Assembly: GCA_029237695.1 (NCBI GenBank)
Contig: CM055265.1
Span: 217,547,679-217,611,678 of the forward strand
DNA from: Conchocele bisecta
Taxonomy: Eukaryota > Mollusca > Bivalvia > Lucinida > Thyasiridae
Length of the DNA stretch: 64,000 bases
Reading direction: 5' to 3'
Made by a program: the position numbers and the translations under genes. Positions 34,738-46,412 of the stretch are shown in pieces. Position 1 is the first letter of the stretch, and every line of letters starts with the position of its first letter. The notes beneath the pieces are model-generated. The model did not search any database and was not told the DNA's origin. It saw only the letters and a program-made list of their open reading frames with translations.

Positions 34738-34914
34738 GAAGCCCTGATACGGTGTACCTTTGACAGAATGACCAAATTTGTTTGATTGTGGTTTAGTCAA
34801 ATTGGGGGCGTTTTGACTTGGGTGCTGCCATCCTTCGCAGTTCTCGCACTGAACTGCTTGCTGGTTCCTACGAACATGTTTCCTACAGTTAATGCACGGG
34901 TAATGTTCAGCCAT
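34738..34914 (-). pseudogene. Truncated PHD-like zinc-finger fragment
   Basis: From ATG at 34912-34914 the minus strand reads MAEHYPCINCRKHVRRNQQA, then VQCENCEGWQH, a spacing of Cys pairs and a Trp-x-His typical of PHD fingers found at the N-terminus of transposon-linked proteins in molluscs. The finger breaks off right after the histidine, where the sequence switches to a TCAAAACGCCCCCAATTTGA repeat also seen at 36130-36240 and 45410-45500. The frame ends 19 codons later. I take it as a truncated exon or transposon piece with no downstream partner. Confidence 0.5.
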
Positions 34915-34956
34915 CTTAACTAGTACTATTACATTAAGAGTGGTAAAGCAAACCAA

Positions 34957-35650
34957 AATCGTGGTGCTTATATGCCTTCCTTGCTTATGAATTTATCACA
35001 GTTTTGATTAATGGTCTTTTGAGGTCGCCGAATAATAAATGGTAGGATTATCAATTAAGTTGATTAAGGTGGAATGTGCTAATTATGAGTACTTAATGAC
35101 CGGTGTACGCTTGTACTTTACTAGTAATGCATGTTAGATCGTTATTGTTGGGTGTAATGTAGGATTATCAATTACGTGATTAACGGGATAAAAGTGGTTA
35201 AATAAGTGTGAAAACAGGTGCCTATCAACGGGATAATAACACAGAACATGCACAAACACACACACGCCAATAAATAATTACATCATTTAATCATCCTTCT
35301 GACATGCAAATAGAACACACAAGTATGGTACTTTATTATGGTACAAAATTATACAATATCATCGCCATAATTCTTCCCGTACAGACATTCTTCGTACACA
35401 ACGCGTACCTGAAATTAAAATAGTATAGTAAAACACCCATAACAAGAGTGCCGCAAGTCACAAAATACGCCCGTCGAATATGGGCCAGACAGCGAAGATG
35501 CAGAAATGTGAAGCTGTCACCAAGGCAAGAAACATTAATGAGAATTTGAAAGTCTATAGCATTATTTCTTCATCTCGTTGTGCTAAACATGTATACTAAT
35601 TTAGGCAGAGATAGAAAAGTAGAGTGTAAAGTAGAAATGATAGGGAATTA
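34957..35650. other. No gene recognised
   Basis: AT-rich. GGATTATCAATTAxGTTGATTAA-like words near 35045 and 35162 form a diverged pair about 115 bp apart. Confidence 0.45.
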
Positions 35651-35658
35651 GATACAAT

Positions 35659-36005
35659 AATGTATAAAAAATGGCAAAGTTAAAAAGGTGATATTTTTGT
35701 TAAAAAATATTTTTTAGACATAAAAACAGCAAGGTGCACATCTTCAATATGTGTAGAAGACGTGTGTATAGTTTCAGATCGATCGACTCAACGGCTTCAG
35801 AGGAGTTGTGTACACAATCTCTGTACCGTATATAGAATTGTATAGAAAAATGTATAACAAATGGCTAAGTTAAAAAGGTGATATCTTTTGTGAAAAATAT
35901 TTTTTCAGCATAAAAACACCAAGGTGCACATCTTCAATATGTGTAGAAGACGTGTGTATAGTTTCAGATCGATCGACTGAACGGTTTCGGAGGTGTTGTG
36001 TACAT
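35659..36005 (+). repeat. Direct duplication of about 155 bp
   Basis: 35659-35813 and 35850-36005 are about 90 percent identical by eye and share CAAGGTGCACATCTTCAATA and TGTGTATAGTTTCAGATCGA. They are 191 bp apart, so this looks like a local tandem duplication with a short spacer. Confidence 0.85.
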
Positions 36006-36127
36006 GAACTATGCACTTTTTCTTCAGCCGCCCGCCGGCCATGCGGTAAAACATAATACGTAGCGTTTTTTAAAAACGGTCGTATAAAAACCACCAGAAT
36101 AAGTTCAATATTTTACAATAAACATTT

Positions 36128-36245
36128 GAAGATGGGGGCGTTTTGACCAAATTGGGGGTGTTGTGACCAAAATGGGGGTGTTTTGACTAATTGATGGGGG
36201 CGTTTTGACCAATTTGGGGGCATTATGACTTGGGGCATTACGACT
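36128..36245. repeat. GGGGGCGTTTTGACCAAATT short repeat, five copies
   Basis: Five imperfect copies of a unit of about 20-25 bp. Single or reversed copies occur at 34790-34815 and 45400-45500. Confidence 0.8.
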
Positions 36246-36318
36246 GTAAATCCTTTATAATAATGCTATATTAATCACTTTCCTTTTTTCGGTCAAAATG
36301 TGCTTATTATATGATATA

Positions 36319-36873
36319 CTAAATTATATATTGTAGAAAAAGTATATAATCATAAATGGTATTTTTAATGAAGATTTTGGTAGATTGGGGTAAGATTTGG
36401 GTAGATTTGGGTAAATCATGCTGCCGGAGGAAATGCCCAATTGTTTCTGGGACTTTGCAGACTTCGCACATTCTTGTCTGATTTTGTTTGATCACCGCCA
36501 TATGTGCGTTAAGCTTCATGTGACCACTCACCAGTTGATTTAGCGCTCTGTATCCAAGCAGGTCTGCTTCTCCCGTATTTGCCTTTCGCCTACTGTTGTA
36601 ACAGTAATATAATGTGCAACTTTTGACAGATTTTCCCGCAAAAAGAGAGACCTTTAATTGAAGAGTGTATTCCGTATTCAGTGACTGGACTTGATTGCAT
36701 GGGGCTAGTTTATTCGCCGGAATCAGAATGCGGCAGATGAAGGACGAGTTTAAATGGCGGCTGTGCCGCGAGTCCCGAATATGGCGACCCTGGGCAGAAT
36801 TGAGGTTAGCCGCCGATAAACGAAGTCCGGTATGTTTGGCCGTGTGATTGATAAGTGTATGCAAATAGCACAT
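36319..36873 (-). pseudogene. LINE retrotransposon 3' remnant (ORF2 C-terminus)
   Basis: The 184-codon minus-strand frame contains LGYRALNQLVSGHMKLNAHM followed by MCEVCKVPETIGHFL. The SGH..LN segment and the C..C...ET..HFL zinc-knuckle-like pattern are typical of the C-terminal end of non-LTR retrotransposon polyproteins. The pattern is cut after HFL, the last cysteine is absent, and the tail is tandem LPxSTxI-like words. No reverse transcriptase domain is adjacent. Confidence 0.6.
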
Positions 36874-37036
36874 AGGAGGTTATGAGATTAACGTCATATT
36901 TGTAGTGCACAGGTAACAGTTGATTAATAATGAGCTGATACTAGAAGATAATTTAAATGCAGTATAATAATATATCTGATTCAATAAGTGTATGCTTGCA
37001 CGTAATATCTCGAGTAGTTGAGGGCGGTGACTCTGG

Positions 37037-37091
37037 CAGTCTACTCCCGTACCGTCTGTAGTCACGGCGGACGGTGCGGGAGTGGATTGCA
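37037..37091. other. Imperfect hairpin, about 26-bp arms
   Basis: GCAGTCTACTCCCGTACCGT and the reverse complement of GACGGTGCGGGAGTGGATTG pair with a few mismatches around a short loop. Confidence 0.7.
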
Positions 37092-37515
37092 AGAGTTACC
37101 GCTCGCAACTAGATCTCGCGGTGGCCAATGTAGACAAATATCCGCTAATGTTGCTGAAACTTGTAGCCCAACCCGTTTGCTCTTCTAAACTAGCCTATAT
37201 TTATTAACTGTAAAGTTACATTGTAAATTTAGAGCAATAAAATATGTTTAAACTAAATCCGCTGTACAAGAGAACAGCCAGATTGTTGTAAGCATTGTCC
37301 ACCATATATTCATTTTTATGAGATTGTTCTTCCTTCATTGTGGACAAAGATCTTACATGATAAACACTTTCTGCATGTTTAACCCTGTATTCCCTACTTT
37401 ATGTTCTTAAGTAGAATCGCAACATATCCTTGTACTTACTTCGTTCTAATCACCTATGTTATAATTAACTATCTCTGGTCTTCCACCCTTCTTTCTATTG
37501 AGCTAATTTAACATA
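37092..37515. other. No gene recognised
   Basis: AT-rich sequence with no recognised repeat or coding segment. Confidence 0.45.
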
Positions 37516-38340
37516 TAATATTCTTAAACACACAGAAATAATTCCCGGTAGAATTCATGTAAATCACATTGAAGTAGACAATAAAAATATTCTACTAATC
37601 AATATATATGGGCCAAATATCGAAGATAAAACTTCTTTTTTTTAAACTAGAAGATTTTATTTCTGAAAATGAAAATTCGCGAATTATTATAGATAATGAT
37701 TCAATGTTGTCCTGAATTTTGATTTGGATAAAAGAGGTGGCTTACAAAGTACAAACAAACAGAACAGAGAAATGGTGTTAAATATTATAGAAAAATATGA
37801 TTTTATTGATATATGAAGGCAAAAACGCGGAACTAAAAGAAAATCATTTGCACGGCATTCTATTTCTAGACCACCTATCTTATGTAGACTCGATTATTTT
37901 TTACTATCGGACAATTTGGTAAATACTGTTTCTAAAAGTGAAATAAAAAGTATAAAAACAGATCATTCATTGGTACAAATCATGATAAATAGCAAGGATA
38001 TTTTAAATTTCATAATTCAATTATTTTTGAAAATGATTATGAAACAATTATTAAAAAATAATATAGCGGAAATTGCCAACATAAACTATGCAACACACTC
38101 TAACACTTTATGAGAGTTAATTAAAGTAACAATCAGAAATGAAACAATAACATCTACTACCAAACGTATTAGAAAGATGAAACAGACGAAAATAAAGTAA
38201 ATTGTGTGGAGGCTGGAGAATTGAATACATTTTTTTGCGGACCTTGAAAAAAGTTTAAAAAAAAAAAAGTGTAAATGAAAACTTTTTATAGACAATGAAC
38301 ACATTTTACTAGCAGAAAAACATATTATGAAAAACTATAT
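37516..38340 (+). pseudogene. LINE (L1/Tx1-like) endonuclease domain remnant
   Basis: Plus-strand frames in sequence read ILLINIYGPN, then an IIIDND segment where GDFN is expected, then EKYDFIDI, a segment around FARHSISRP, RLDYFLLSDNLVNTV and TDHSLVQI. This order is that of the apurinic endonuclease domain of L1-type LINEs. After 38100 basic, Lys-rich words such as SRKTYYEKLY suggest the linker before the reverse transcriptase. Several frameshifts and stops are present and the catalytic GDFN is altered, so the copy is dead. The rest of the element is missing on the right. Confidence 0.7.
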
Positions 38341-38459
38341 AAGAAAAAAGAAGATACTGATAGTAATTATTTCCCAAATGATTATAACTACATGGTCGGT
38401 AAATCCGACAAATTATCCCCGATGACGTCTGGATTGAAATTCAAAGTCCTTGACCCTGG

Positions 38460-38760
38460 GTATTGGTGTAGTATGCTTATTAATCACAATAAATGGTGAT
38501 CGATGTGTATATGATGTTTCAAGTTGATATCACAAGCGGTCAAAGAGATATAGCAATTTGAAAAACTTTAACGTAAGTCTTAAACAAAAATGTAAGTCAT
38601 TTCACCTTGGGCTCCTGGGCAACATGGGTAGGATATAACATTAATATATGGATGCTGATAAATGTGAATATTACGTTTCAAGTTGATATCGCAAGTGGTC
38701 ACAGAGATATAGCAATTTGAAGAAAAAAACGTTAACGTAAGCTTCTAAAGTCATTTTCGA
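38460..38760 (+). repeat. Two diverged copies of an interspersed repeat
   Basis: GTTTCAAGTTGATATCxCAA and AGAGATATAGCAATTTGAA occur in both copies (near 38515 and 38677), followed by AACGTAAG. The spacing is about 160 bp. Confidence 0.7.
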
Positions 38761-38874
38761 CTCGCCTTCTTTGATGTAATATTTGTGGTTAGCGTTCGAC
38801 TTTCCTAGATGTATTGACTTGCATTTTGATACATTGAATATAAATAGCCACTTATCCGTCCAGTGGGATAACTC

Positions 38875-39960
38875 TTAAATTATGTTGTATATTTCATAGT
38901 CAGTTTCGGAAGTTATTTCACGGTACAGTTTGGTGTTATCCGCAAAAAGTTTCACAGCAGTAGTGAAGATTTCTTGAAGGTCGTTTTTGAAGATAAAAAA
39001 CAATATGGGTCCCAACACTGAGCTTTGAGGAAAGCCACTAGTGACTGGGGACTTTGGAGACATTGCAGTTCCTATTCTCACCGATTGTTGTCTGTGACGG
39101 ATGAAGCTTTCAATCCAAGGTCCAACTGCACCTCTAACACTATAGCTGTATAGCTGTACATATAGCTTGTTTGATAGTCTCAAGTGTGTTATCGTATCGA
39201 ACCATTTTCTCAAATCTAAATATATGCAGTCAATATTTCCTCCTCTATCAAGGATATCAAACCAGTCGTCCGTTACTTCCAAAAGTTGTGTGACGCATGA
39301 ATGACCTGTTGGTACTTCACAAATAACTAATTGTTCTCAATGTGTTCATCATAACAGATCTTATTAGACTGTCTAACACATTACACACTACACTTGTGAG
39401 GCTAACTGGTCGGTAGCTTTCTGCTCTCTTTCTGTTTCCTTCTTTAAACAGAGGTACCACTATGGCATATTATTGACTTGGTAGTCGTCACTCACTGATA
39501 GTCTTATTAAACGAGTTATTGCTAAAGAATCACATAGCTCGTCGTTGAGCTATTTCAATACTCTTGGGTACATCTGATCGTGGCCTGGAGATTCAGTAGA
39601 ATTTAACTTGAGCAACTGTTTACTGGCTGAATCTGGGGTCACAACTATATCCGTTAGCTCATTATTAATATTTTTCACTGGTAGTTCCGGTACGTCAGAT
39701 GTGTCTTCACTGACAAACACACTACTGAAGAAAGAGTTCAATATCCCTGCTTTACCTAAGCAATCACTGGCCAATACTTTATAACTGTCCTCATTGTCTC
39801 CAATTGTAGATTTTGTTTTTGTTTTTGTTTTACTGCGGACATAACTCCAAAATGAGTATTTTCCTATTTTCTTTTTTTTCTCTCAAAGTTCCTCTTTGTG
39901 CGCCTTAATTACTTCACATGTACACTGATTTCTCTTTAAAGCATAGGCGGAACAAGTATC
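38875..39960 (-). pseudogene. LINE reverse transcriptase remnant (jockey/RTE type)
   Basis: Read on the minus strand, FWSYVRSK (about 39855) and ILNSFFSSVF (39745) lead to LKLNSTESPGHDQMYPRVLK (about 39600). After two frame changes come a YRPVSLTS segment (about 39400), YLDLRKWFDT (about 39215), SGFPQSSVLGPILF (about 39030) and LFADNTKLY (about 38935). These are the fingers and palm motifs of a non-LTR reverse transcriptase. The catalytic FADD is FADN, the first palm motif has W for A, and the frame stops soon after, so the copy is inactive. A 47-bp piece of the same element (ACTATATCCGTTA region) recurs at 40289-40336. Confidence 0.82.
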
Positions 39961-40870
39961 ACTAGAGTTACATTATATATAGATATAGTTCTACCATGAG
40001 TACAGAGCCATCTCTCAAATTTTTAAAGGTAGGAACATTCCTTTTACCTTGTGGAGTAACAGTGTGCTGTTTGCTTGTATTATATAGTGATACAAATGTA
40101 CATTGTTCTCAGCCTATAGATTAGCGGTGGATGAAATGGATTTCATTTCCCAGGCACTATAATTGTCAGTGTGTGTTGCATTTCTCTTCTTCCTGGTCGC
40201 TTGGTTTGCTGTTACATGTAGTAACATCGGACATCACCCATGATGCATGATGTGCATACTGGTTCTAATACGGATTGGGGTGCTCATTGAGCAACAGTTT
40301 ATTGGCTGAATATGGGGTCACAACTATATCCGTTATCCGCCTTGTATAATAATCAAAGTACTGAAAGTACTGAAATATGTTATCTCCACAAAAACTGATC
40401 ACGTGCTGATTGCTCGTGCATCATCCTTGTGAGCTTAGACCGGGAACTTGAGGAATGTTTTCACGATATTGTTTTCTGTTACGTTTATTTAAATTTAGTA
40501 ACTGGATTGCAATTTGCCAAAAGAAAACGCATATTTTCTATTTTCTATTTTGTTTATCATTCGTTTGATTGCCATTGATCTTTCAAGATGGGGTTTTGTA
40601 GTTAGTCTATTCAGGAGTTGTAGGTGTAAATCACTACGTTATACTGGTATCTAACCGCTATCTAGCATATACCTACTCGTGAGTTTTTCTCTGCTATCGA
40701 TGTTGACCTTAATACTGAGTCCAAACAGTTTTGTAGCACAGTTTTGATACTGGGTAGGTGTAATTTGCGAATATTGTCTAGAGTTAGACATCTAGTGATT
40801 GCGTGAATACTGTGAATAGTGCTCCAGCACGGTCTGCAATGTAAACACGTCCGTAACTATGAGTTGTATT
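39961..40870. other. No gene; LINE scrap and duplicated 67-bp segment
   Basis: 40289-40336 repeats a piece of the LINE at 39612-39660 in the same orientation. 40341-40408 is a close copy of 40872-40938 (AATCAAAGTACTGxAAGTAC then GTTATCTCCACAAAAACTGA). Confidence 0.7.
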
Positions 40871-40882
40871 GGCCTGTATAAT

Positions 40883-42172
40883 AATCAAAGTACTGGAAGT
40901 ACTGAAATATGTTATCTCCACAAAAACTGATCACGTGCGGAACTAGAGACTGAAAGTTTAATATTTTCTCAATCATCTACCAGAGGCAAATGTACTGTGG
41001 TGGTGCAAACTCATTCTCATCCATACGTTTCCTTTCTCTAGAATAAATTACTGTTTGAAACTCTCAGAAAAGAATTGTACGAAACTGGCGGCTAACTGGT
41101 CACTGCTACCTAACTGTGAGAACTAAAGATAATAGCTGCTGTATTCATACCCACGAACTGTCTTGATTCGTATTTTCCAGAATAAAACTGTACATATATA
41201 CTATTCTCTATAGTTTTCAAAGTTTGGGGCTCAGTTTATCAGTTAAATTCTGGGAAATTCTGAATAAAGACGTTTCGTGCGTATGAATACAGCAGCTAAT
41301 AATATGAAATAGGCACTACCTATGACGGGCGACGTCATATCAGTTATCCGGACAATCAGTTTATCGGACAATTGAAAATACCTGTAACTTAAGCGCATTA
41401 TTTTGATCCGATATTGCAACGAATACGTATAAGTCACGCAGCTGCTTTCTGTTTCTATGCCAGTGTGAGGAATATATCTCCAAGGTGAACATTTAATAAA
41501 AGAAACATTCCCAAACTATGTGCACAAGTTGTTTACAACATCAAAAGTCGCGCGGTGGGCACAATCTAGTGCGCCCATTACGTCATTGCCGAGTTGTTCT
41601 ATAAATACAATAACTTCTATAAATATGGTGTTTTCCAAGAAGCGAAGGGTGACTGATTTTTCTCAACACAATGATGTTTACACTGGTTTACAGGCGATAC
41701 ACTTATGCTTTCAGTCTGAGAATAGAAGTTATACGACTAGTATACGTTTGTCCAGATATCTGATTGTCAATGTTAATTTTGGGGCAACCTTACGACTGAT
41801 GATCTGACCCAATTTTAAGTGAGAAAGATGGCACCGTTTGCTAAATAGTTTACATGAGCTGAGAAAGCAAGAACCGAGGATTGTTCTGTGAAAAGTTTAT
41901 GCCCGTAACTGCTATGTTAAGAAAAATATTATAAAAACACTGCCATTTTTGTCCGATAATCTGGAGGATCCCCTGTGTAGTACATTAACATAGGGAGCTT
42001 CAAAAAGTAATTTATTCTAGAGAAAACGTATGGGTGATAATGGGTTTGCACCATCACCGTACATTTGCCTCTGGATGATGATTGAGAAAATATGCAACGT
42101 TCAGTCTCTAGTTCCGCAAGTGATCAGTTTTTGTGGAGATAACATATTACAGTACTTTTAGTACTTTGATTC
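40883..42172. mobile_element. Inverted-repeat element, arms about 180 bp
   Basis: 40883-41065 matches the reverse complement of 41994-42172 with about 85 percent identity by eye, including AGTACTGAAATATGTTATCT and CTCTAGAATAAATTACT. A second inverted pair lies inside (41131-41150 and 41281-41300, exact except for the last bases). No transposase is seen, and no clear target duplication. The middle contains a 95-codon frame at 41520-41807 without recognisable content. Confidence 0.65.
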
Positions 42173-42929
42173 ACAAAGTGATGATCGAGTTCCGGCGAAG
42201 TACTGATTGATGTGGGGCTACACTGATTGCTATGACAATAAACCCGATGTTCTAACAACACAAATGAGCTTATTGTGCGCATTGAACTACTGTAGCTTCT
42301 AATCAGCTACCACATTCAGATAATTTGATACGTAAATACGCATGAGTATATATACCGCAAACGCAATACGAAGCACTGCATGCCAGTATCAGACTGTGCT
42401 ACCTATCTGAGTTTACACTGGTCACAAACGCAATAAACCATTGTTTTGTTCCACGTATAATACACAACATCACCTACAATCATACTCGTAATATAAACCT
42501 AGATCAACAGAAGTCCAGTTAATTAAAGTCTGTTCAGGGTGTATATTGTTCGCAATTGTTTATGTAATATTAATTAATAAGTATATTCACTTTACGGATA
42601 TATGTGGCTACGACTGATGAAGTATGACTTTAAATGGGTTGTGTGACCAGTCAAATGTATGATCCTCTAGCGCGCTCGTGTAGTCTATAATAATCTATAG
42701 ATACTGATCAAACTGCACGAATTTGCACTACATTGGTCAACACTTAAATAAGCCACAATTATCCAGTCACAGACCCATGCAGTCACATATGCACATTATG
42801 ATCGGGATCTACACTGGTCACAATGTTACTGACGCATAGTTTCAGAAGGAACCATTGCGTCCATTGTGTATAAGGATACATTAGAAGAATGACAGGCGAT
42901 TCACTGACTGAATGGCGAACATTACAGAC
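42173..42929. other. No gene recognised
   Basis: Words such as ACACTGGTCACAA recur near 42415 and 42812; otherwise nothing stands out. Confidence 0.45.
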
Positions 42930-43191
42930 CAGAGGCGCCGGAGCTGGGGCGGCGGCCGCCGCCCCAATATTTTTTCCAAAATAAATAAAAATAAATCTAC
43001 AAATCTACAAAAATGTGTATGAAATACCTATTAAAGTTGTATCTTAAATGCAGCAGAATGCAGGAAATGCCCCCCCCCCACCCACCCCCACCCCCACCCC
43101 CACCCCCCCCCCCCCCCCCCCCTCTACACTCCTTCGCTTCGCTCGGGTCGACATTCGCCTCCCCAATATGTATTTGCTTCCGGCGACCCTG
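42930..43191. mobile_element. MITE, 262 bp, with CAGAC target duplication
   Basis: The left end CAGAGGCGCCGGAGC and the right end, reverse complement CAGGGTCGCCGGAAGC, form imperfect 15-16 bp terminal repeats. CAGAC flanks both sides (42925-42929 and 43192-43196). It contains a GGCGGCGGCCGCCGCC palindrome near the left end and a C-rich tract at 43071-43122. The CAG-starting ends recall hAT elements, but those make 8-bp duplications, so the superfamily is unsettled. Confidence 0.7.
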
Positions 43192-43317
43192 CAGACCCTA
43201 ATCAGATTGCACGTATATGTAGGCTGAGTTGGGGCTATATTGGTCAACATGTAGTTCAATAAATCACCAGATACACAGTCACTTTAATTTAGACATGCAG
43301 CACATACACAATCATGA

Positions 43318-43632
43318 GACCAGTAGCTGATTTCATCAACATTGTAAAGCATACGTATCTAGCAAAGTATATTGTGAGGGAGTAATCATTTATTTTTCCC
43401 TAAATGCGTTATGTCATATAGAACTAACGACTGCATATATTTGATAATTAAAAGTATGCAGAATTATTATACTGAATTTATTACATTATCACAGCCAAAA
43501 TTGCTATGATAACGTAATAAATTCAGTATAATAAAAATTAATTAATTTATCCTTAAATTGAAAATTTCTCCCTCAAAGTATACTTTGCTAGATACGTATA
43601 CTTTGCAATGTTGGTGAAATAGGCTACTGGTC
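43318..43632. mobile_element. Snapback MITE, 315 bp
   Basis: The whole stretch folds on itself. The outer GACCAGTAGC pairs with GCTACTGGTC, the middle arms share ACGTATCTAGCAAAGTAT, and an inner 32-bp stem joins 43464-43495 to 43503-43534 around a 7-nt loop. Coding is absent. This is typical of a palindromic MITE. Confidence 0.8.
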
Positions 43633-44950
43633 TGAGCTAAAGAAGTTTACGATATGATAATAAACGTCTGTACACAGCGTCTGAATGAACGCTCTTTTGT
43701 GGGTCAATATTCGTTAATTTCAATTCCATTTTTGGTAACTTCTAATTAATCGATATTTATAAGTTATACATAATATTAAACCCTAGAGATATACATTTTG
43801 CTTGGTTTATTATTGGTCACGTTTGATTACACATTATTAAAATTGCATGGGTTTATAAAAGTTCCGGGGATTAATTGTACATACTGTTTAGCCGAATCCG
43901 GTATTGTGAATTTTTGTAAAAATTAAATCATTTTTTGAGTGACTTTTCGTCGGTTAATCGTTACAATCAATATACTAAATTAAGGCATATCTACTATTGT
44001 TGAATTTGATATGTAATTTGTCAATATGGATAGCACACTTTAGAAACTATGAACGATTCTTTGGGTTCCGGGGATTCTACGCTGCATTATACCAGTGACA
44101 AGCAATGTAAATGTTTGCTTAACTTCTAATGGATATTTATTGATCGCACCCGTCGTAGGCATACATATCATATACCGAATTGGAGCATAGCGACATATGT
44201 TTAATTTGATACATTTAATATAAAAATAGGTATTATAAAGTATAAGTTATACCCGTGTATAAATGTTCCGTTTTTTACCACATAATAAATGCCTGAGTCC
44301 GGCGAATAAAAAGTCCCTTATGGCATAAGGACGTCCCAATCAAGTTAGGCAAACCATCTATGTGCATTTCGACGTTTTGTAGTTTATAAATTACTATTTC
44401 CTCCCCAATAACAGTCAATCATGCTTTCGAAGCTGATACTTAGCGGTAGAGTAAGTATTTGTTGTTGTTCCTTCATAAATATTATTACCTGTCATCTGTT
44501 TCCAACAAATTAATAAGTGGACACATTTTCTAGCTTCTTCAAATTTACTGGGTGGGGTAGCTGTTGTACATGACCTTGTTCACAGGAACCAGTCTCAACG
44601 ATTCTCATGTGTCGCCATATACACAATACAGAATAAATGGACCCTGTTAAAAGTGCTTAAATGAACTACCAGTGGTTACAAATCAAACGTTTCTGCGATA
44701 ACATCAATCATCATGCATTTTACACATGTAAACCGACACATATGATGGTGGGTCTAGTTTTCGGGGTATTAACAAGTTCATCAACTAGCGATTTTTATAA
44801 AACATAACATATGAGCTAAATTGTCAGTTCAATAGAATGATAAACATTTCTTTCAATGTTTCTTACCTTCAAAACAAGATTGTTGTTTGATTAAAATTCG
44901 CGTTAGCACGTTTAGCAACACACGAGTCAGCCATCTTGAATATTGACTTG
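43633..44950. other. No gene recognised
   Basis: AT-rich with many stops in all frames. TAGTTTTCGGGGTATTAAC at about 44756 is one more copy of the end motif of the next element. Confidence 0.45.
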
Positions 44951-44953
44951 TGG

Positions 44954-45335
44954 TTGGAGTTTTCGGGGTATGTTCTGAAAGTGTCAATAAATTTGCTAAT
45001 TCGTCCCGAATTTTTGTTTGATATTATATCATTTCGCAGATGAATGAGGCACAGTGAAGGAAAACTTGAAACTTTTCTATTGATTATGATTTTAACAATA
45101 TTAAAGAGCAGATGTATGGCGGACGCAGAAAATCACGAAAATCATGGTAGGTTTGTGAACAAAATGACATAAATGGCAAAAATTACCAGTATTTAGTCTA
45201 AACACTGTCTGGTGGCATTTTTAAGAACTTAATATAGGTAATGTCATGCTTATTTTAATCACCTGACGTAAAGCACATCGCGGCTGCACACATGTCTATA
45301 AATTAAACAATATGTGAATACCCCGAAAACTCCGA
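44954..45335. mobile_element. Short inverted-repeat element (GGAGTTTTCGGGGTAT ends)
   Basis: GGAGTTTTCGGGGTAT at 44956-44971 is the exact reverse complement of 45318-45333. A further ACCCCGAAAACT copy follows at 45337-45349 and another lies at 44756. The inside is non-coding. A MITE with nested ends is the simplest reading; no target duplication was identified. Confidence 0.55.
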
Positions 45336-45399
45336 CTACCCCGAAAACTGGCGTCACGGCCATACTCGATGATACTGTCATTTCGACGGAAGCAAGTCA

Positions 45400-45505
45400 A
45401 AACGGCCCCTGGTCAAAACAGCCCATGGTCAAAACGGCCCTGATTTGGTCAAAACGGCCCCTAAGTTTGGGGAATTTGGTCAAAACGGCCCCTACTAAAA
45501 CGTCT
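45400..45505. repeat. GGTCAAAACGGCCCC short repeat, five copies
   Basis: Five copies of GGTCAAAACGGCCCC or close variants. The reverse complement resembles the repeats at 36128-36245 and the tail of the zinc-finger fragment at 34790. Confidence 0.85.
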
Positions 45506-45542
45506 CCAATTATATATTGTATTTTTATACATATACCGTGTA

Positions 45543-45545
<3 letters not shown>

Positions 45546-45572
<27 letters not shown>
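45546..45572. repeat. AT dinucleotide microsatellite
   Basis: About 13 uninterrupted AT units. Confidence 0.95.
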
Positions 45573-45575
<3 letters not shown>

Positions 45576-46412
45576 CTTGTGTGTCCGAAGTTCGTGAACA
45601 TAAGCAAACTCAATGCGTCAACAGCTACGCAATCAACATTTATTGAAGTTTCAACTCGCTCACCCTTTCTGTCATTACCTAATCTTTAAAAAATATTTAC
45701 AATCACAAGATATCGCCAATGCAACACTCCATCACACATAACTACTGCACAAAAATAAGAAAGAAAGAGGCGAAAGGCCCCAAAACGATCAATTTGTTGT
45801 GGTCAGTGTCGTCTAGTTCAAGTATTAGTAATTGCCCCGTAATAGTCTTGTAGCTCATCTCTGGACATTTACAATAGCTATTTTGTCTTTTACCATGTTT
45901 ACGATGACATCATTACCTAACATCATAACTAGCTTCCTCACATTGATAGCTTTCCATCCAGTGTTATTTGTGTGACTACCCTAACCCTTGACCTTTATAT
46001 CAATAATGTTGGACATCTTCCTCGTATTGTGTCCATGGCCTTGACCTTCGTAGGTGAGACACTCGCCGGGGATCACTTTGTTTTCTCACTTTTCTCATTT
46101 CTGCACGATAATTTGCAACATGTGAGTCCTTGGGACATGCTATTGCAAATTTCTACTGGAAATCCTGGCAGCCCCAGCCCAACAACTGCATATTCCTGTT
46201 CTTTTACACACTTGTTTTGTTGTTTTTCTTTTCGATACTATCCTGATCTGTTGCCGGGTGATCTAGTCACATCTTATCATTTGGATGTGAATGCCAAAGA
46301 TTCAATGAGCATTAAATTACATTGTATCAATGTCTCTGTTACCTCAATATGTATATAAAAAACAGTAAAGTCTTACTGAGGGTGTATTTTGTTTAAGGGC
46401 TACGGTACCCAC
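45573..46412. other. No gene recognised
   Basis: A 128-codon plus-strand frame at 45972-46358 is the longest. Its translation is hydrophobic and cysteine-containing but has no motif I know, and I do not call it a gene. Confidence 0.45.

Noticed and set aside
43044..43259. Gly-rich frame over the C-rich tract
   Set aside because: It is the translation of a homopolymer-like tract inside the MITE.
45972..46358. A 128-codon frame before the 46-bp array
   Set aside because: No motif, no splice signals and AT-rich hydrophobic translation; consistent with chance.
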